Shown: positions 22,523-31,223 of the stretch, piece by piece
Layout of the letters: each line of letters starts with the position of its first letter
Numbering within the stretch: the first letter of the stretch is position 1
Assembly (NCBI GenBank): GCA_947501685.1
Contig: CANMWQ010000001.1
Coordinates: 124,001-188,000, forward strand
Reading direction: 5' to 3'
Source of the DNA: an uncultured Litoreibacter sp.
GTDB lineage: Bacteria > Pseudomonadota > Alphaproteobacteria > Rhodobacterales > Rhodobacteraceae
DNA length: 64,000 bases
Made by a program: the position numbers and the translations under genes
Notes under the pieces: generated by a model
Databases searched by the model: none
The model's input: only the letters and a program-made list of their open reading frames with translations
What the model was told of the DNA's origin: nothing

Positions 22523-25311
22523 TGGCGTTTGGCAAGGGCTGCCATCTGCACCTCATCGACGGCTCGGCCTTCATTTTCCGCGCCTATCACGCGCTGCCGC
22601 CGCTGACGCGCAAGTCTGACGGGCTGCCCATCGGCGCGGTCTCGGGCTTTTGCAACATGTTGCAGCGCTATGTGGACGACAATGCAGGCCCCGACGCGCC
22701 GACCCATGTGGCGGTGATTTTCGACAAGGGCTCCCACACGTTTCGCAACGACATGTATGACCAATACAAGGCCAACCGGGAGGCCATGCCCGAAGACCTG
22801 CGCCCGCAAATCCCGCTGACCCGCGACGCCACCCACGCCTTCAACATCGCCTGCGAGGAGATGGAGGGCTATGAGGCCGACGACATCATCGCGACCCTCG
22901 CCGTTCAGGCCCGTGCGCTTGGCGGGCGCTGCACCATCATCTCGTCGGACAAGGACCTGATGCAGCTGGTCGGCGGCGGCGTGGAAATGTTCGACGCCAT
23001 GAAGAACAACCGCATCGACGCCGAGGGCGTGGAGGCCAAGTTCGGCGTGGGCCCAGAGCGGGTGATCGACGTCCAGGCCTTGGCGGGCGACAGCGTGGAC
23101 AACGTGCCGGGCGCTCCGGGCATCGGCATCAAGACCGCTGCGCTGCTGATCAACGAATACGGCTCGCTGGAAGAGCTTCTTGACCGTGCCGAGGAGATCA
23201 AACAGCCCAAGCGCCGCGAAACCCTGATCGAGCACCGTGCGCAGATCGAGCTGTCCAAAAAGCTGGTGACGCTGGACGAAAACACCCCGATCACCTTCAC
23301 CATCGACGATCTGGAAGTGCGCGAGCCCGACCCCGAAAAGCTGATGGCCTTTCTGGCGGAGATGGAGTTCCGCACCCTGACCAAACGCCTCGCCGACCGT
23401 CTGGATGTCGAAGCCCCCGTGATCGAAGTCGCGTCCGCACCCGCCGCCGACGTGCCCGAGATGCCGGACCTCAAAGACGCGGTCTACACCACCGTCCGAG
23501 ACGCCGCAGAGCTGCAAACTTGGATCGACCTCATCTACACCCGCGGCTACGTCGCGGTGGACACGGAAACCACCGGCCTCAACGAGATGACTGCCGACCT
23601 CGTGGGCATCTCGCTCTGCGTAGAACCGGGCGAAGCCTGCTACGTGCCGCTGACTCATAAAGCTGGCGACGGCGACGGGCTCTTCGGCTCCGAAGAACTG
23701 GCCGAGGGGCAAATGGGTCTGGACGAAGCGCTCACAATGCTGCGCCCAATGCTGCAAGACGACAGCATCGTGAAAATCGGCCAGAACATGAAATACGACG
23801 CCAAGATTTTCGCGCGTTACGACGTGGCCGTGGCGCCCATCGACGACACAATGCTGCTTAGCTACGCGCTGCATGCGGGCCTGCACAATCACGGCATGGA
23901 CCGCCTGTCGGAGCAATATCTGGGCCACAGCCCGATCCCGATCAAGGAACTCATCGGCACCGGCAAATCCGCCATCACCTTCGACAAGGTCGCCATCGAA
24001 AAAGCCGCGCCTTACGCCGCCGAAGACGCCGACATCACCCTGCGCCTGTGGAAATTGTTCAAGCCGCGCCTGCACGAAAAACAGGTCACCACCGTTTACG
24101 AGACGCTGGAACGCCCGCTGATCCCTGTCTTGGCAAAGATGGAGATGAACGGCATCAAAGTCGACCGCGACACGCTCAGCCGCATGTCCAACGCCTTCGC
24201 CCAGAAAATGGCGGGGCTGGAGGCCGAGATCCACGAGCTTGCCGGGCAAAGCTTCAACGTGGGTTCTCCCAAACAGCTGGGCGAAATTCTCTTCGACAAG
24301 CTGGAGCTGCCCGGCGGCAAGAAGGGCAAGACCGGGGCGTATAGCACGGGCGTCGACATTCTCGAAGACCTCGCCACGGAGCATGAATTGCCGGGCCGGG
24401 TGCTCGATTGGCGTCAGCTCTCCAAGCTGAAATCCACTTATACCGACGCGCTGCAAACCCATATCAACCCAGACACGGGCCGGGTGCATACGAGCTATTC
24501 CATCGCCGGGGCCAACACCGGGCGGCTGGCCTCAACCGACCCGAACCTGCAAAACATCCCCGTCCGCTCCGACGAAGGCCGCCGCATTCGGGAGGCCTTC
24601 GTGGCCGAAGAAGGCAATCTGCTGGTCTCCCTCGATTATTCCCAGATTGAGCTGCGCATCCTCGCCCATATTGCCGACATCCCGGCGCTGAAACAGGCCT
24701 TCAAGGACGGGCATGATATCCACGCCATGACCGCGTCCGAGATGTTCGACGTGCCGCTGGATGAGATGACCCCCGACGTGCGCCGTCAGGCCAAAGCCAT
24801 CAATTTCGGGGTGATCTACGGCATCTCCGGTTTCGGCCTCGCCCGCAACCTGCGCATCCCACGTGCAGAGGCCCAAGGCTTCATCGACCGCTATTTTGAA
24901 CGGTTCCCCGGCATAAAAGACTACATGGACGAGACGGTGAAATTCGCCAAGGACCACTCCTACGTGCAAACCCTCTTTGGCCGCAAGATCAACACGCCCG
25001 AAATCAACGCCAAAGGCCCCGGTGCGGGCTTTGCCAAACGCGCGGCCATCAACGCGCCCATCCAAGGCACCGCCGCCGATGTCATCCGCCGCGCCATGAT
25101 CCGCATGCCGGACGCGATCAAGGACCTGCCCTGCCGGATGCTGTTGCAGGTCCATGACGAGCTGATTTTCGAGGTCCCCGAGGATCAAGTACAACGCACC
25201 ATCGACACGGTGCGCGACGTCATGGAAAACGCGTCAGACCCGGCGGTGAAATTCGACGTGCCGCTGGTGGTCGATGCAGGTCAGGGCAAAAACTGGGCCG
25301 AGGCTCACTAA
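22522..25311 (+). CDS. polA: DNA polymerase I
   Basis: 929 residues, full length. The 5'-3' exonuclease domain fills residues 1-290 (IDGSAFIFRAYHALPPLTR, SSDKDLMQLVGG, GDSVDNVPGAPGIG). The 3'-5' exonuclease is intact: VAVDTETTGLNEM near 346 keeps the metal Asp and Glu. The polymerase motifs follow: A (LDYSQIELRILAH near 704), B (RRQAKAINFGVIYG near 755) and C (LQVHDELIFEV near 875). It fills gaps and removes primers. The start overlaps the zinc-finger gene stop by one base. A dispersed repeat follows the stop. Confidence 0.97.
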   Translation: MAFGKGCHLHLIDGSAFIFRAYHALPPLTRKSDGLPIGAVSGFCNMLQRYVDDNAGPDAPTHVAVIFDKGSHTFRNDMYDQYKANREAMPEDLRPQIPLTRDATHAFNIACEEMEGYEADDIIATLAVQARALGGRCTIISSDKDLMQLVGGGVEMFDAMKNNRIDAEGVEAKFGVGPERVIDVQALAGDSVDNVPGAPGIGIKTAALLINEYGSLEELLDRAEEIKQPKRRETLIEHRAQIELSKKLVTLDENTPITFTIDDLEVREPDPEKLMAFLAEMEFRTLTKRLADRLDVEAPVIEVASAPAADVPEMPDLKDAVYTTVRDAAELQTWIDLIYTRGYVAVDTETTGLNEMTADLVGISLCVEPGEACYVPLTHKAGDGDGLFGSEELAEGQMGLDEALTMLRPMLQDDSIVKIGQNMKYDAKIFARYDVAVAPIDDTMLLSYALHAGLHNHGMDRLSEQYLGHSPIPIKELIGTGKSAITFDKVAIEKAAPYAAEDADITLRLWKLFKPRLHEKQVTTVYETLERPLIPVLAKMEMNGIKVDRDTLSRMSNAFAQKMAGLEAEIHELAGQSFNVGSPKQLGEILFDKLELPGGKKGKTGAYSTGVDILEDLATEHELPGRVLDWRQLSKLKSTYTDALQTHINPDTGRVHTSYSIAGANTGRLASTDPNLQNIPVRSDEGRRIREAFVAEEGNLLVSLDYSQIELRILAHIADIPALKQAFKDGHDIHAMTASEMFDVPLDEMTPDVRRQAKAINFGVIYGISGFGLARNLRIPRAEAQGFIDRYFERFPGIKDYMDETVKFAKDHSYVQTLFGRKINTPEINAKGPGAGFAKRAAINAPIQGTAADVIRRAMIRMPDAIKDLPCRMLLQVHDELIFEVPEDQVQRTIDTVRDVMENASDPAVKFDVPLVVDAGQGKNWAEAH

Positions 25312-25321
25312 AGCCCACTAA

Positions 25322-25399
25322 GTTTCATCTTGGCAAAAATATGCTCCAGGGGCTGCCCCTGCGGCGGGGAGGGAACCTCCCCAAGAGCAGAATAAAACC
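25322..25399. repeat. Dispersed hairpin repeat, copy 2 (inverse orientation)
   Basis: Reverse complement begins GGTTTTATTCTGCTCTTGGG, as at 11010, and continues with the same GC-rich hairpins, then the tail GCATATTTTTGCCAAGATGA and AAC seen also at 15582. It lies between the convergent polA and DUF2798-like genes. Confidence 0.72.
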
Positions 25400-25431
25400 T
25401 GTGCGCAGCACGTTTGGGTCAGGCCTCTCGT

Positions 25432-25701
25432 TCAGGCCTTCTCGACCCCCGGCACGGACTGGTCCAGCGTCACTTGCGGGCATTTGCACGCGCTATAGAC
25501 GGTTTTGCGAATGATCGGCCCGGCAATCAGGATCACGGTGAAGGCCACCGGCCATGCGGTCACCCAGCCCCCCGCCCAAGTGTGCATGAAGGCCGCACTG
25601 AGCCCGGCCATTTTGAAGGTCATCACCCCGCACACAATCGCTGACATCACCGCGGAGGTGATGGCGCTGAACAGGATAAGGGCAACAAAGGATCGGGACA
25701 T
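25432..25701 (-). CDS. DUF2798-like small membrane protein
   Basis: 89 residues with two membrane segments (about 5-27 and 45-65). The pattern of a first helix, AGLSAAFMHTWAGGWVTAW and a second helix ending GPIIRK is like DUF2798 proteins, two-helix inner membrane proteins of unknown function. The tail is polar with a Cys pair (SACKCPQV). It is convergent with polA and alone on its strand. Confidence 0.65.
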   Translation of the reverse strand: MSRSFVALILFSAITSAVMSAIVCGVMTFKMAGLSAAFMHTWAGGWVTAWPVAFTVILIAGPIIRKTVYSACKCPQVTLDQSVPGVEKA

Positions 25702-25844
25702 GGGTGCGGACTAACTTGGCTGTTTCGCTCCTCACCTACCTAGCCTCTGCATCCGCGCGGACCTAGGCAGCGTGCGAACGGGCCATGTGCGCCAAAGCAG
25801 AGCTCAACCCAAAAAACCGCTGAATTAGCTAAAAATGAGACTTT

Positions 25845-25860
25845 ATCACAAGTTTGTGAT
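25845..25860. promoter_or_regulatory. 16-bp palindrome ATCACAA-GT-TTGTGAT
   Basis: Arms ATCACAA (25845-25851) and TTGTGAT (25854-25860). It lies about 145 bases upstream of the DUF2798-like gene and 37 bases past the DUF1285 gene stop. It could be an operator or a short terminator stem; the function is unclear. Confidence 0.35.
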
Positions 25861-25896
25861 CCCATCCCCCCGGCAAAAACTGATCCAAACTGCGAC

Positions 25897-26496
25897 TCAC
25901 TCCTCCAGCGCGGCGCTGCGGATCACCTTGAAAAACGCCCCTCCCGACCAGACGCCAAACCAGCGCGTGCCGTCTATCTCGTGATGCACGCCCAGATCGA
26001 CCAGCCGGTAAAAGCTCTTGCGGTCAATCAGCGCCTCCAAGTTGCGGCGCACCAGCACGTAGGGCGAGGGCTCGCCCGCCGCGTCATAAGACACCCGGAT
26101 CGGGTGATCCGAGCCTGCCTCAAACACATCGCCCACCTGCGTCTCAAACTGCAAAACCTGGTCCGCGCCCGCGCCGGACGCATTCACATCCACCGCCACA
26201 AACGGCGCGTCATCGACGGTGATGCCGACTTTCTCCACCGGGGTGACGAGGAAATACTTCTCGCCATCTTTGCGCAAGATCGTGGAGAACAGCTTGACCA
26301 AAGCAGGCCGCCCGATAGGCGTGCCCAGATAGAACCACGTCCCGTCCCGCGCGATGCGCATGTCCAGATCGCCGCAAAAGGGCGGGTTCCAATCCTCCAC
26401 CGGCGGCAGCCCGGATTTGCTCACCTCCAACGCGCTGGCGGCGATGTTTTCCGCCGACGGCAGGTCAAGCTTTTGTGCGCCCGTGCCTTTTGCCAT
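25897..26496 (-). CDS. DUF1285 domain protein
   Basis: 199 residues, soluble. The DUF1285 pattern is clear: PPVEDWNPPFCGDLDMRIARDGTWFYLGTPIGRPALVKLFSTILRKDG (about 31-78) followed by YFLVTPVEKVGI and DDAPFVAVDV. Structures of the family show tandem beta-barrel-like lobes, but the role is unknown. The gene is divergent from the MoxR operon with a 61-base spacer, an arrangement I believe is common in alphaproteobacteria, which hints at a shared function. Confidence 0.88.
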   Translation of the reverse strand: MAKGTGAQKLDLPSAENIAASALEVSKSGLPPVEDWNPPFCGDLDMRIARDGTWFYLGTPIGRPALVKLFSTILRKDGEKYFLVTPVEKVGITVDDAPFVAVDVNASGAGADQVLQFETQVGDVFEAGSDHPIRVSYDAAGEPSPYVLVRRNLEALIDRKSFYRLVDLGVHHEIDGTRWFGVWSGGAFFKVIRSAALEE

Positions 26497-26557
26497 TTCT
26501 TCGTCCCATGATCACACTATAACTAAAGGTCTATATAGAGGATCACGGAGCGCTGTC

Positions 26558-27565
26558 ATGGCCGATGCAGAGAAAATGGTGAAAGAGATCGAAGCGCTGG
26601 GCGCCAAGCTGGGCGAGGCGCGCAGTTCTATCTCTGCCCGGATCATCGGCCAGCAGGAGGTGGTGGACCTCTCGCTCACCGCCCTTCTGTCAGGCGGCCA
26701 CGCGCTGCTGATGGGCCTGCCGGGGCTCGGCAAAACGCTTCTGGTCGACACGCTCTCGACCGTGATGGGGCTGTCCACCAACCGGGTGCAATTCACCCCC
26801 GACCTGATGCCAGCGGATATCTTGGGCTCCGAAGTGCTCGACACCGCCAAGGACGGCTCGCGTGCGTTTCGCTTCATCGAAGGCCCGATCTTTGCGCAGC
26901 TCTTGATGGCTGACGAGATCAACCGCGCCTCGCCGCGGACCCAATCTGCCCTGCTGCAAGCGATGCAGGAACGCTCCGTCGCGATTGCGGGCAAGGACCG
27001 CCCGTTGCCCGCCCCGTTCCATGTGCTCGCCACGCAGAACCCGCTGGAACAAGAAGGCACCTACCCGCTGCCCGAGGCGCAGCTCGACCGGTTCCTGATC
27101 CAGATCAACGTCCGCTACCCCGACCGCGAAACAGAGCGCGACATCCTGATGGCCACCACCGGCACCAAAGACGCCGCCGCCCATGAGGTCTTCACCCCCA
27201 AAGAGCTGATCGCCGCCCAAGCCCTTGTACGCAAAATGCCCGTGGGCGACGCGGTGGTGGAGCATATCCTCGATCTGGTCCGCGCCTGCCGCCCGAACGA
27301 GGTAGACGCCTCCGATCTGGTCCAGCGCACTGTCTCATGGGGCCCCGGTCCACGCGCCGCGCAAGCCCTGATGCTGACCGCCCGCGCCAAGGCGCTGCTG
27401 GAGGGCCGTCTCGCGCCCTCGCTTGATGATGTGGCAGCTCTGGCTGAACCCGTTCTGACCCACCGCATGGCGCTCAGCTTTGCCGCCCGCGCTGAAGGTC
27501 AGGAGCTCAACGATGTGATCGCGCAAACCCTTGCGCATGTCTCCACCCGCAAAGCCGCCGCGTGA
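26558..27565 (+). CDS. MoxR family AAA+ ATPase
   Basis: 335 residues. Walker A is GLPGLGKT (about residues 54-61), Walker B is LMADEINRA, sensor 1 is LATQNPLEQEGTYPLPEAQLDRF, a MoxR hallmark. MoxR ATPases act as chaperone-like maturation factors for metal- or membrane-bound partners encoded beside them. The ATG at 26558 is used; the open frame from 26354 is antisense to the DUF1285 gene. The stop lies inside the next gene, which starts 29 bases earlier, so the operon genes are translationally coupled. Confidence 0.94.
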   Translation: MADAEKMVKEIEALGAKLGEARSSISARIIGQQEVVDLSLTALLSGGHALLMGLPGLGKTLLVDTLSTVMGLSTNRVQFTPDLMPADILGSEVLDTAKDGSRAFRFIEGPIFAQLLMADEINRASPRTQSALLQAMQERSVAIAGKDRPLPAPFHVLATQNPLEQEGTYPLPEAQLDRFLIQINVRYPDRETERDILMATTGTKDAAAHEVFTPKELIAAQALVRKMPVGDAVVEHILDLVRACRPNEVDASDLVQRTVSWGPGPRAAQALMLTARAKALLEGRLAPSLDDVAALAEPVLTHRMALSFAARAEGQELNDVIAQTLAHVSTRKAAA

Positions 27566-28475
27566 TCCCGGTTTGAATCAGGATCCTGCCATAAGCCCAG
27601 CCGGGTTGCGCCACCGTGCGGAGGCCCATGCCAGCGCCTTCCCCGCGCTTTTGGCGGAAGCCGAGCATCTGGCCGCGACTGTCCTTTTGGGCGATCACGG
27701 CCGCCGCAGGGCCGGGATGGGCGACGAGTTCTGGCAATACCGCCCCGCCGAGAACGGCGATGGCTTGCGCGACATTGACTGGCGCAGATCGGCCCGTGGT
27801 GACGAGCAATTTGTCCGCCAAAAAGAATGGCAGGCCGCGCAATCGGTGATGTTCTGGGTCGATGACGCCCTGTCGATGAGCTTCACCGGCGGCAATGACC
27901 GCCCGACCAAGGGCCATCGCGCCCGCGTGCTGGCCTTGGCGCTTTGCGTGCTGCTCAATCGCGGCGGCGAGCGCTTCGGTCTGGCCAATCGCGGCACGCC
28001 ACCCCGCCGCGGGGAGGCGCAGCTTGCCCGCATGGCGGGCCATTTGATGGATGCGGCTTTCTCGGGCGAGAATGACACCGATTTCGGCACGCCCAATGCC
28101 CGCGTTTTGCCCGCAGGGTCGCGCGCGGTCTTCCTGTCGGATTTCTTTGGCGACCCGGCCCCCGTGGCCGACGCGCTGACCCGCGCCACGGATCGCGGCG
28201 TCAAAGGCACGCTGATCCAAATTCTCGATCCGGACGAGGAAGCCTTCCCCTATGATGGCCGCACCGTCTTTGAAAGCATGTCCGGCGCGGTCCGCTTCGA
28301 GACGCTGAAAGCGGGCAGCCTCAAGGAAGATTATCTGGACCGCTTGGCGCAGCGCAAAGCCATGCTGCAGGACCTCTGCCGCGCCACCGGCTGGCGCTAT
28401 TTGTGCCACCACACCGACACCCCCGCGCTCAAGGCGCTGATGTGGGCCTACCGGGCTCTGGACGGCGGCTCATGA
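27537..28475 (+). CDS. DUF58 domain protein
   Basis: 312 residues. The conserved DUF58 block is GDEFWQYRPAENGDGLRDIDWRRSARGDEQFVRQKE (about 65-100), followed by FWVDDALSMSFTG, a degenerate von Willebrand A-like metal-site region. DUF58 proteins accompany MoxR ATPases in nearly all operons of this class. The start ATG at 27537 overlaps the moxR end by 29 bases; the stop TGA overlaps the next start ATG by four. Confidence 0.9.
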   Translation: MSPPAKPPRDPGLNQDPAISPAGLRHRAEAHASAFPALLAEAEHLAATVLLGDHGRRRAGMGDEFWQYRPAENGDGLRDIDWRRSARGDEQFVRQKEWQAAQSVMFWVDDALSMSFTGGNDRPTKGHRARVLALALCVLLNRGGERFGLANRGTPPRRGEAQLARMAGHLMDAAFSGENDTDFGTPNARVLPAGSRAVFLSDFFGDPAPVADALTRATDRGVKGTLIQILDPDEEAFPYDGRTVFESMSGAVRFETLKAGSLKEDYLDRLAQRKAMLQDLCRATGWRYLCHHTDTPALKALMWAYRALDGGS

Positions 28476-31222
28476 TCGCAAACCTCGCCTTCACCACGCC
28501 GATCCTGCTCTTCACTTTGGTGCTGCTGCCCGTCCTGTGGTGGCTGCTGCGCGCCGTGCCGCCCGCGCCGATCAAGCGCCGTTTCCCGGGCATCGCGCTT
28601 CTACTGGGCCTCAAGGATGACGAAAGCCAGACCGACACCACTCCGTGGTGGTTGATGCTGCTGCGCATGCTCGCTGTCGCGGGCCTGATCATCGGCTTCG
28701 CAGGCCCGATCCTGAACCCGGACGAGCGCCAGCCCGGCACCGGCCCGCTGTTGATTGCAACGGATGCCAGCTGGGCCTCTGCCCGCGACTGGCCGGGCCG
28801 CATCAACCGCATGGAATCGCTGCTGGCAGAAGCCGCGCGCGACGCGCGTCCCGTGGCCATCCTGCGCCTGTCCGAGCTGCCGGGAGGTGATCTGTCCTTC
28901 GCGGCCGCCGACGCGCTGATCCCCGAATTGGCGGGGTTGCAACCCTCCGCCTTCACCGCTTCGGCTGATGTGGCCGACGCGCTCGAAACCCTCACGCAAG
29001 GCGCAAGTTTTGACACCGTCTGGTTCTCCGACGGGCTGGACCACCCCGCCCGCGCGGCCGTCACGGCGCTGTTCCAATCCAAAGGCACCCTGCGGGTGAT
29101 CGAGGCGCAACGCCCTGTTTTCGCACTGAAACCCGCGCGTTTTGAAGGCAGCGACGTCGCGATCACCGCCATCCGTGCCACCCCCGACGGCGCGCGCGAG
29201 CTGCCGCTGGTGGCTTTCGGCCCCGACCCCAACGGGCTGGAGCAGGAACTCGCGCGCGGCATCGCCAGCTTCAGCGCCGGGGAAACGGAGGCCGACGTGG
29301 TCCTGTCGCTCCCCACCGAGCTGCGCAACCGCATCCGCCGGTTCGAAATCGAAGGCACGCGCTCCGCCGGGGCCGTGTCGCTGACCGATGACGCGTTGAA
29401 GCGCCGCGAAGTAGGGCTGCTGGCCTCGGGCGACGGCCAAGAGGCGCAGGACCTGCTGTCGCCGCTCTTCTATTTGCGCCGCGCTTTGGTGCCGTCGGCT
29501 GACCTGATCGACGGGACGCTCGAAGACATGCTGCTGGCCAGCCCCGACGTGCTGCTGCTGGCTGACATTGCGACGCTCAGCGAAACGGAAACCGACCTAC
29601 TGGTCGACTGGGTCGACGAGGGCGGCTTGCTGGTCCGTTTCGCAGGCCCCCGCACGGCGGCCGCAGATCTCGAAAGCTCCAACCCGTTGATGCCCGTGCG
29701 CCTGCGCGCGGGCGGGCGCTCCGTCGGCGGGGCCATGTCTTGGGGGGAACCCAAAGCCCTCCGCGCCTTCACCCGCGACAGCCCCTTCTTCGGCCTGCCC
29801 GTGCCAAGCGATGTCAGCGTCACGTCCCAAGTCGTGGCCCAGCCCGACCCCAATCTGGCCGAACGCACCATTGCCTCGCTGGCCGACGGCACGCCGCTGG
29901 TGACCCGCAATCAGCTGGGCGAGGGGCAGGTGGTGCTGTTCCACGTCACCGCCAATGCCGAATGGTCCACCCTGCCGCTGTCGGGCCTCTTCGTGCAGAT
30001 GCTCGAACGCCTCGCGATTTCGACGCGCCCCCCTGAGCTGAGCGCCGAAGAGCTGGCAGGCACCACATGGCAGCCCGAAGACGTGCTCGACGGGTTTGGC
30101 CGGGTGCGCAGCGCCGATGCGATTGCGGGCGTCGACGGCGAAGTGCTGGTGGAGCGCGTGCTCGGCCCCGACCTGCGCCCCGGCCTCTACAGCAACGATG
30201 CGCGCCGTGTGGCGCTGAACGTGATCGGCCCGGATGACGAACTGGCGCCCACAAGCTGGCCCGCCTCCGTGCCCGTCGAAGGCATGGCGCTGGCGGGTGA
30301 AACCCCGCTGGCAGGCCTGTTGCTGACCGGCGCTATCGTGTTGTTGATGCTCGACATTCTGGCCTCGCTTTGGCTGGCAGGCCGCCTCAGTTTCCGCCGC
30401 GCCGCCCCCGCCGCCATGGTGCTGCTGGCCCTGTCTCTGCCCTTTGAAGCCCGCGCCCAGCAAGAAGAAAACCGTGCGTTGGAGGCCACCTCCGAGGTCG
30501 TGCTGGCTTACGTCAAAACCGGCGACGCCACGCTGGACCGCACCTCGCGTCTGGGCCTTGCAGGCCTGTCGCGCAGCCTGTTCCGGCGCACCTCCATTGA
30601 GCCTGCGGACCCCATCGAGGTGGATCTTGAAACTGACGAGCTGTCCTTTTTCCCGCTCATCTATTGGCCCATTTCGGAGACCCAGCCGACCCCGTCGGCA
30701 GCGGCCTATACCAAGCTGAACCGCTACCTGCGCACGGGCGGCATGATCGTCTTTGACACCCGCGACGGCAATATCGGCAGCTTCGGCACGTCCACCCCCA
30801 TGGGCCGCAAGCTGCAACAACTGGCCCGGCCGCTTGATATTCCCGCGCTGGAGCCCGTGCCCTCGGATCACGTGCTGACGCGGGCCTTTTACCTGTTGCA
30901 GGATTTCCCCGGCCGTCACGCCAACAATTCCGTCTGGGTGGAGGCCGCCCCCGCTGACGCCGAACAGGTGGAGGGGCTGCCCTTTCGCAACCTCAATGAC
31001 GGCGTGACCCCGGTGCTGATCGGCGGCAATGACTGGGCCGCCGCATGGGCGCGCGACGAGGCGGGCAGGCCCGTTTTTCCCGTCGGGCGCGGCTCTGGTG
31101 GTGAGCGGCAGCGCGAAATTGCCATTCGGTTCGGCATCAATCTGGTGATGCATGTGCTGACCGGGAATTACAAATCCGATCAGGTCCACGTGCCCGCACT
31201 GCTTGATCGGCTGGGGAATTAG
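28472..31222 (+). CDS. BatA-like / DUF4159 membrane protein
   Basis: 916 residues. The N-terminus is a BatA-type double-helix membrane region (MIANLAFTTPILLFTLVLLP, then the SW-like FPGIALLLGLKD); residues about 90-600 carry a degenerate von Willebrand A and a GATase-like region; a hydrophobic segment lies near 610-635 and again near 640-655. The last part, RTSIEPADPIEVDLETDELSFFPLIYWPI to the end, is a DUF4159 domain. Function is unknown, but it is probably the periplasm-facing partner of the MoxR/DUF58 pair. It starts in an ATGA overlap with DUF58. Confidence 0.82.
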   Translation: MIANLAFTTPILLFTLVLLPVLWWLLRAVPPAPIKRRFPGIALLLGLKDDESQTDTTPWWLMLLRMLAVAGLIIGFAGPILNPDERQPGTGPLLIATDASWASARDWPGRINRMESLLAEAARDARPVAILRLSELPGGDLSFAAADALIPELAGLQPSAFTASADVADALETLTQGASFDTVWFSDGLDHPARAAVTALFQSKGTLRVIEAQRPVFALKPARFEGSDVAITAIRATPDGARELPLVAFGPDPNGLEQELARGIASFSAGETEADVVLSLPTELRNRIRRFEIEGTRSAGAVSLTDDALKRREVGLLASGDGQEAQDLLSPLFYLRRALVPSADLIDGTLEDMLLASPDVLLLADIATLSETETDLLVDWVDEGGLLVRFAGPRTAAADLESSNPLMPVRLRAGGRSVGGAMSWGEPKALRAFTRDSPFFGLPVPSDVSVTSQVVAQPDPNLAERTIASLADGTPLVTRNQLGEGQVVLFHVTANAEWSTLPLSGLFVQMLERLAISTRPPELSAEELAGTTWQPEDVLDGFGRVRSADAIAGVDGEVLVERVLGPDLRPGLYSNDARRVALNVIGPDDELAPTSWPASVPVEGMALAGETPLAGLLLTGAIVLLMLDILASLWLAGRLSFRRAAPAAMVLLALSLPFEARAQQEENRALEATSEVVLAYVKTGDATLDRTSRLGLAGLSRSLFRRTSIEPADPIEVDLETDELSFFPLIYWPISETQPTPSAAAYTKLNRYLRTGGMIVFDTRDGNIGSFGTSTPMGRKLQQLARPLDIPALEPVPSDHVLTRAFYLLQDFPGRHANNSVWVEAAPADAEQVEGLPFRNLNDGVTPVLIGGNDWAAAWARDEAGRPVFPVGRGSGGERQREIAIRFGINLVMHVLTGNYKSDQVHVPALLDRLGN

Positions 31223-31223
31223 C

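Noticed and set aside
20212-24489. Very long minus-strand ORFs (641 and 680 codons)
   Set aside because: They are antisense to the GT14, HIT and polA genes, whose motifs are intact; typical high-GC shadows.
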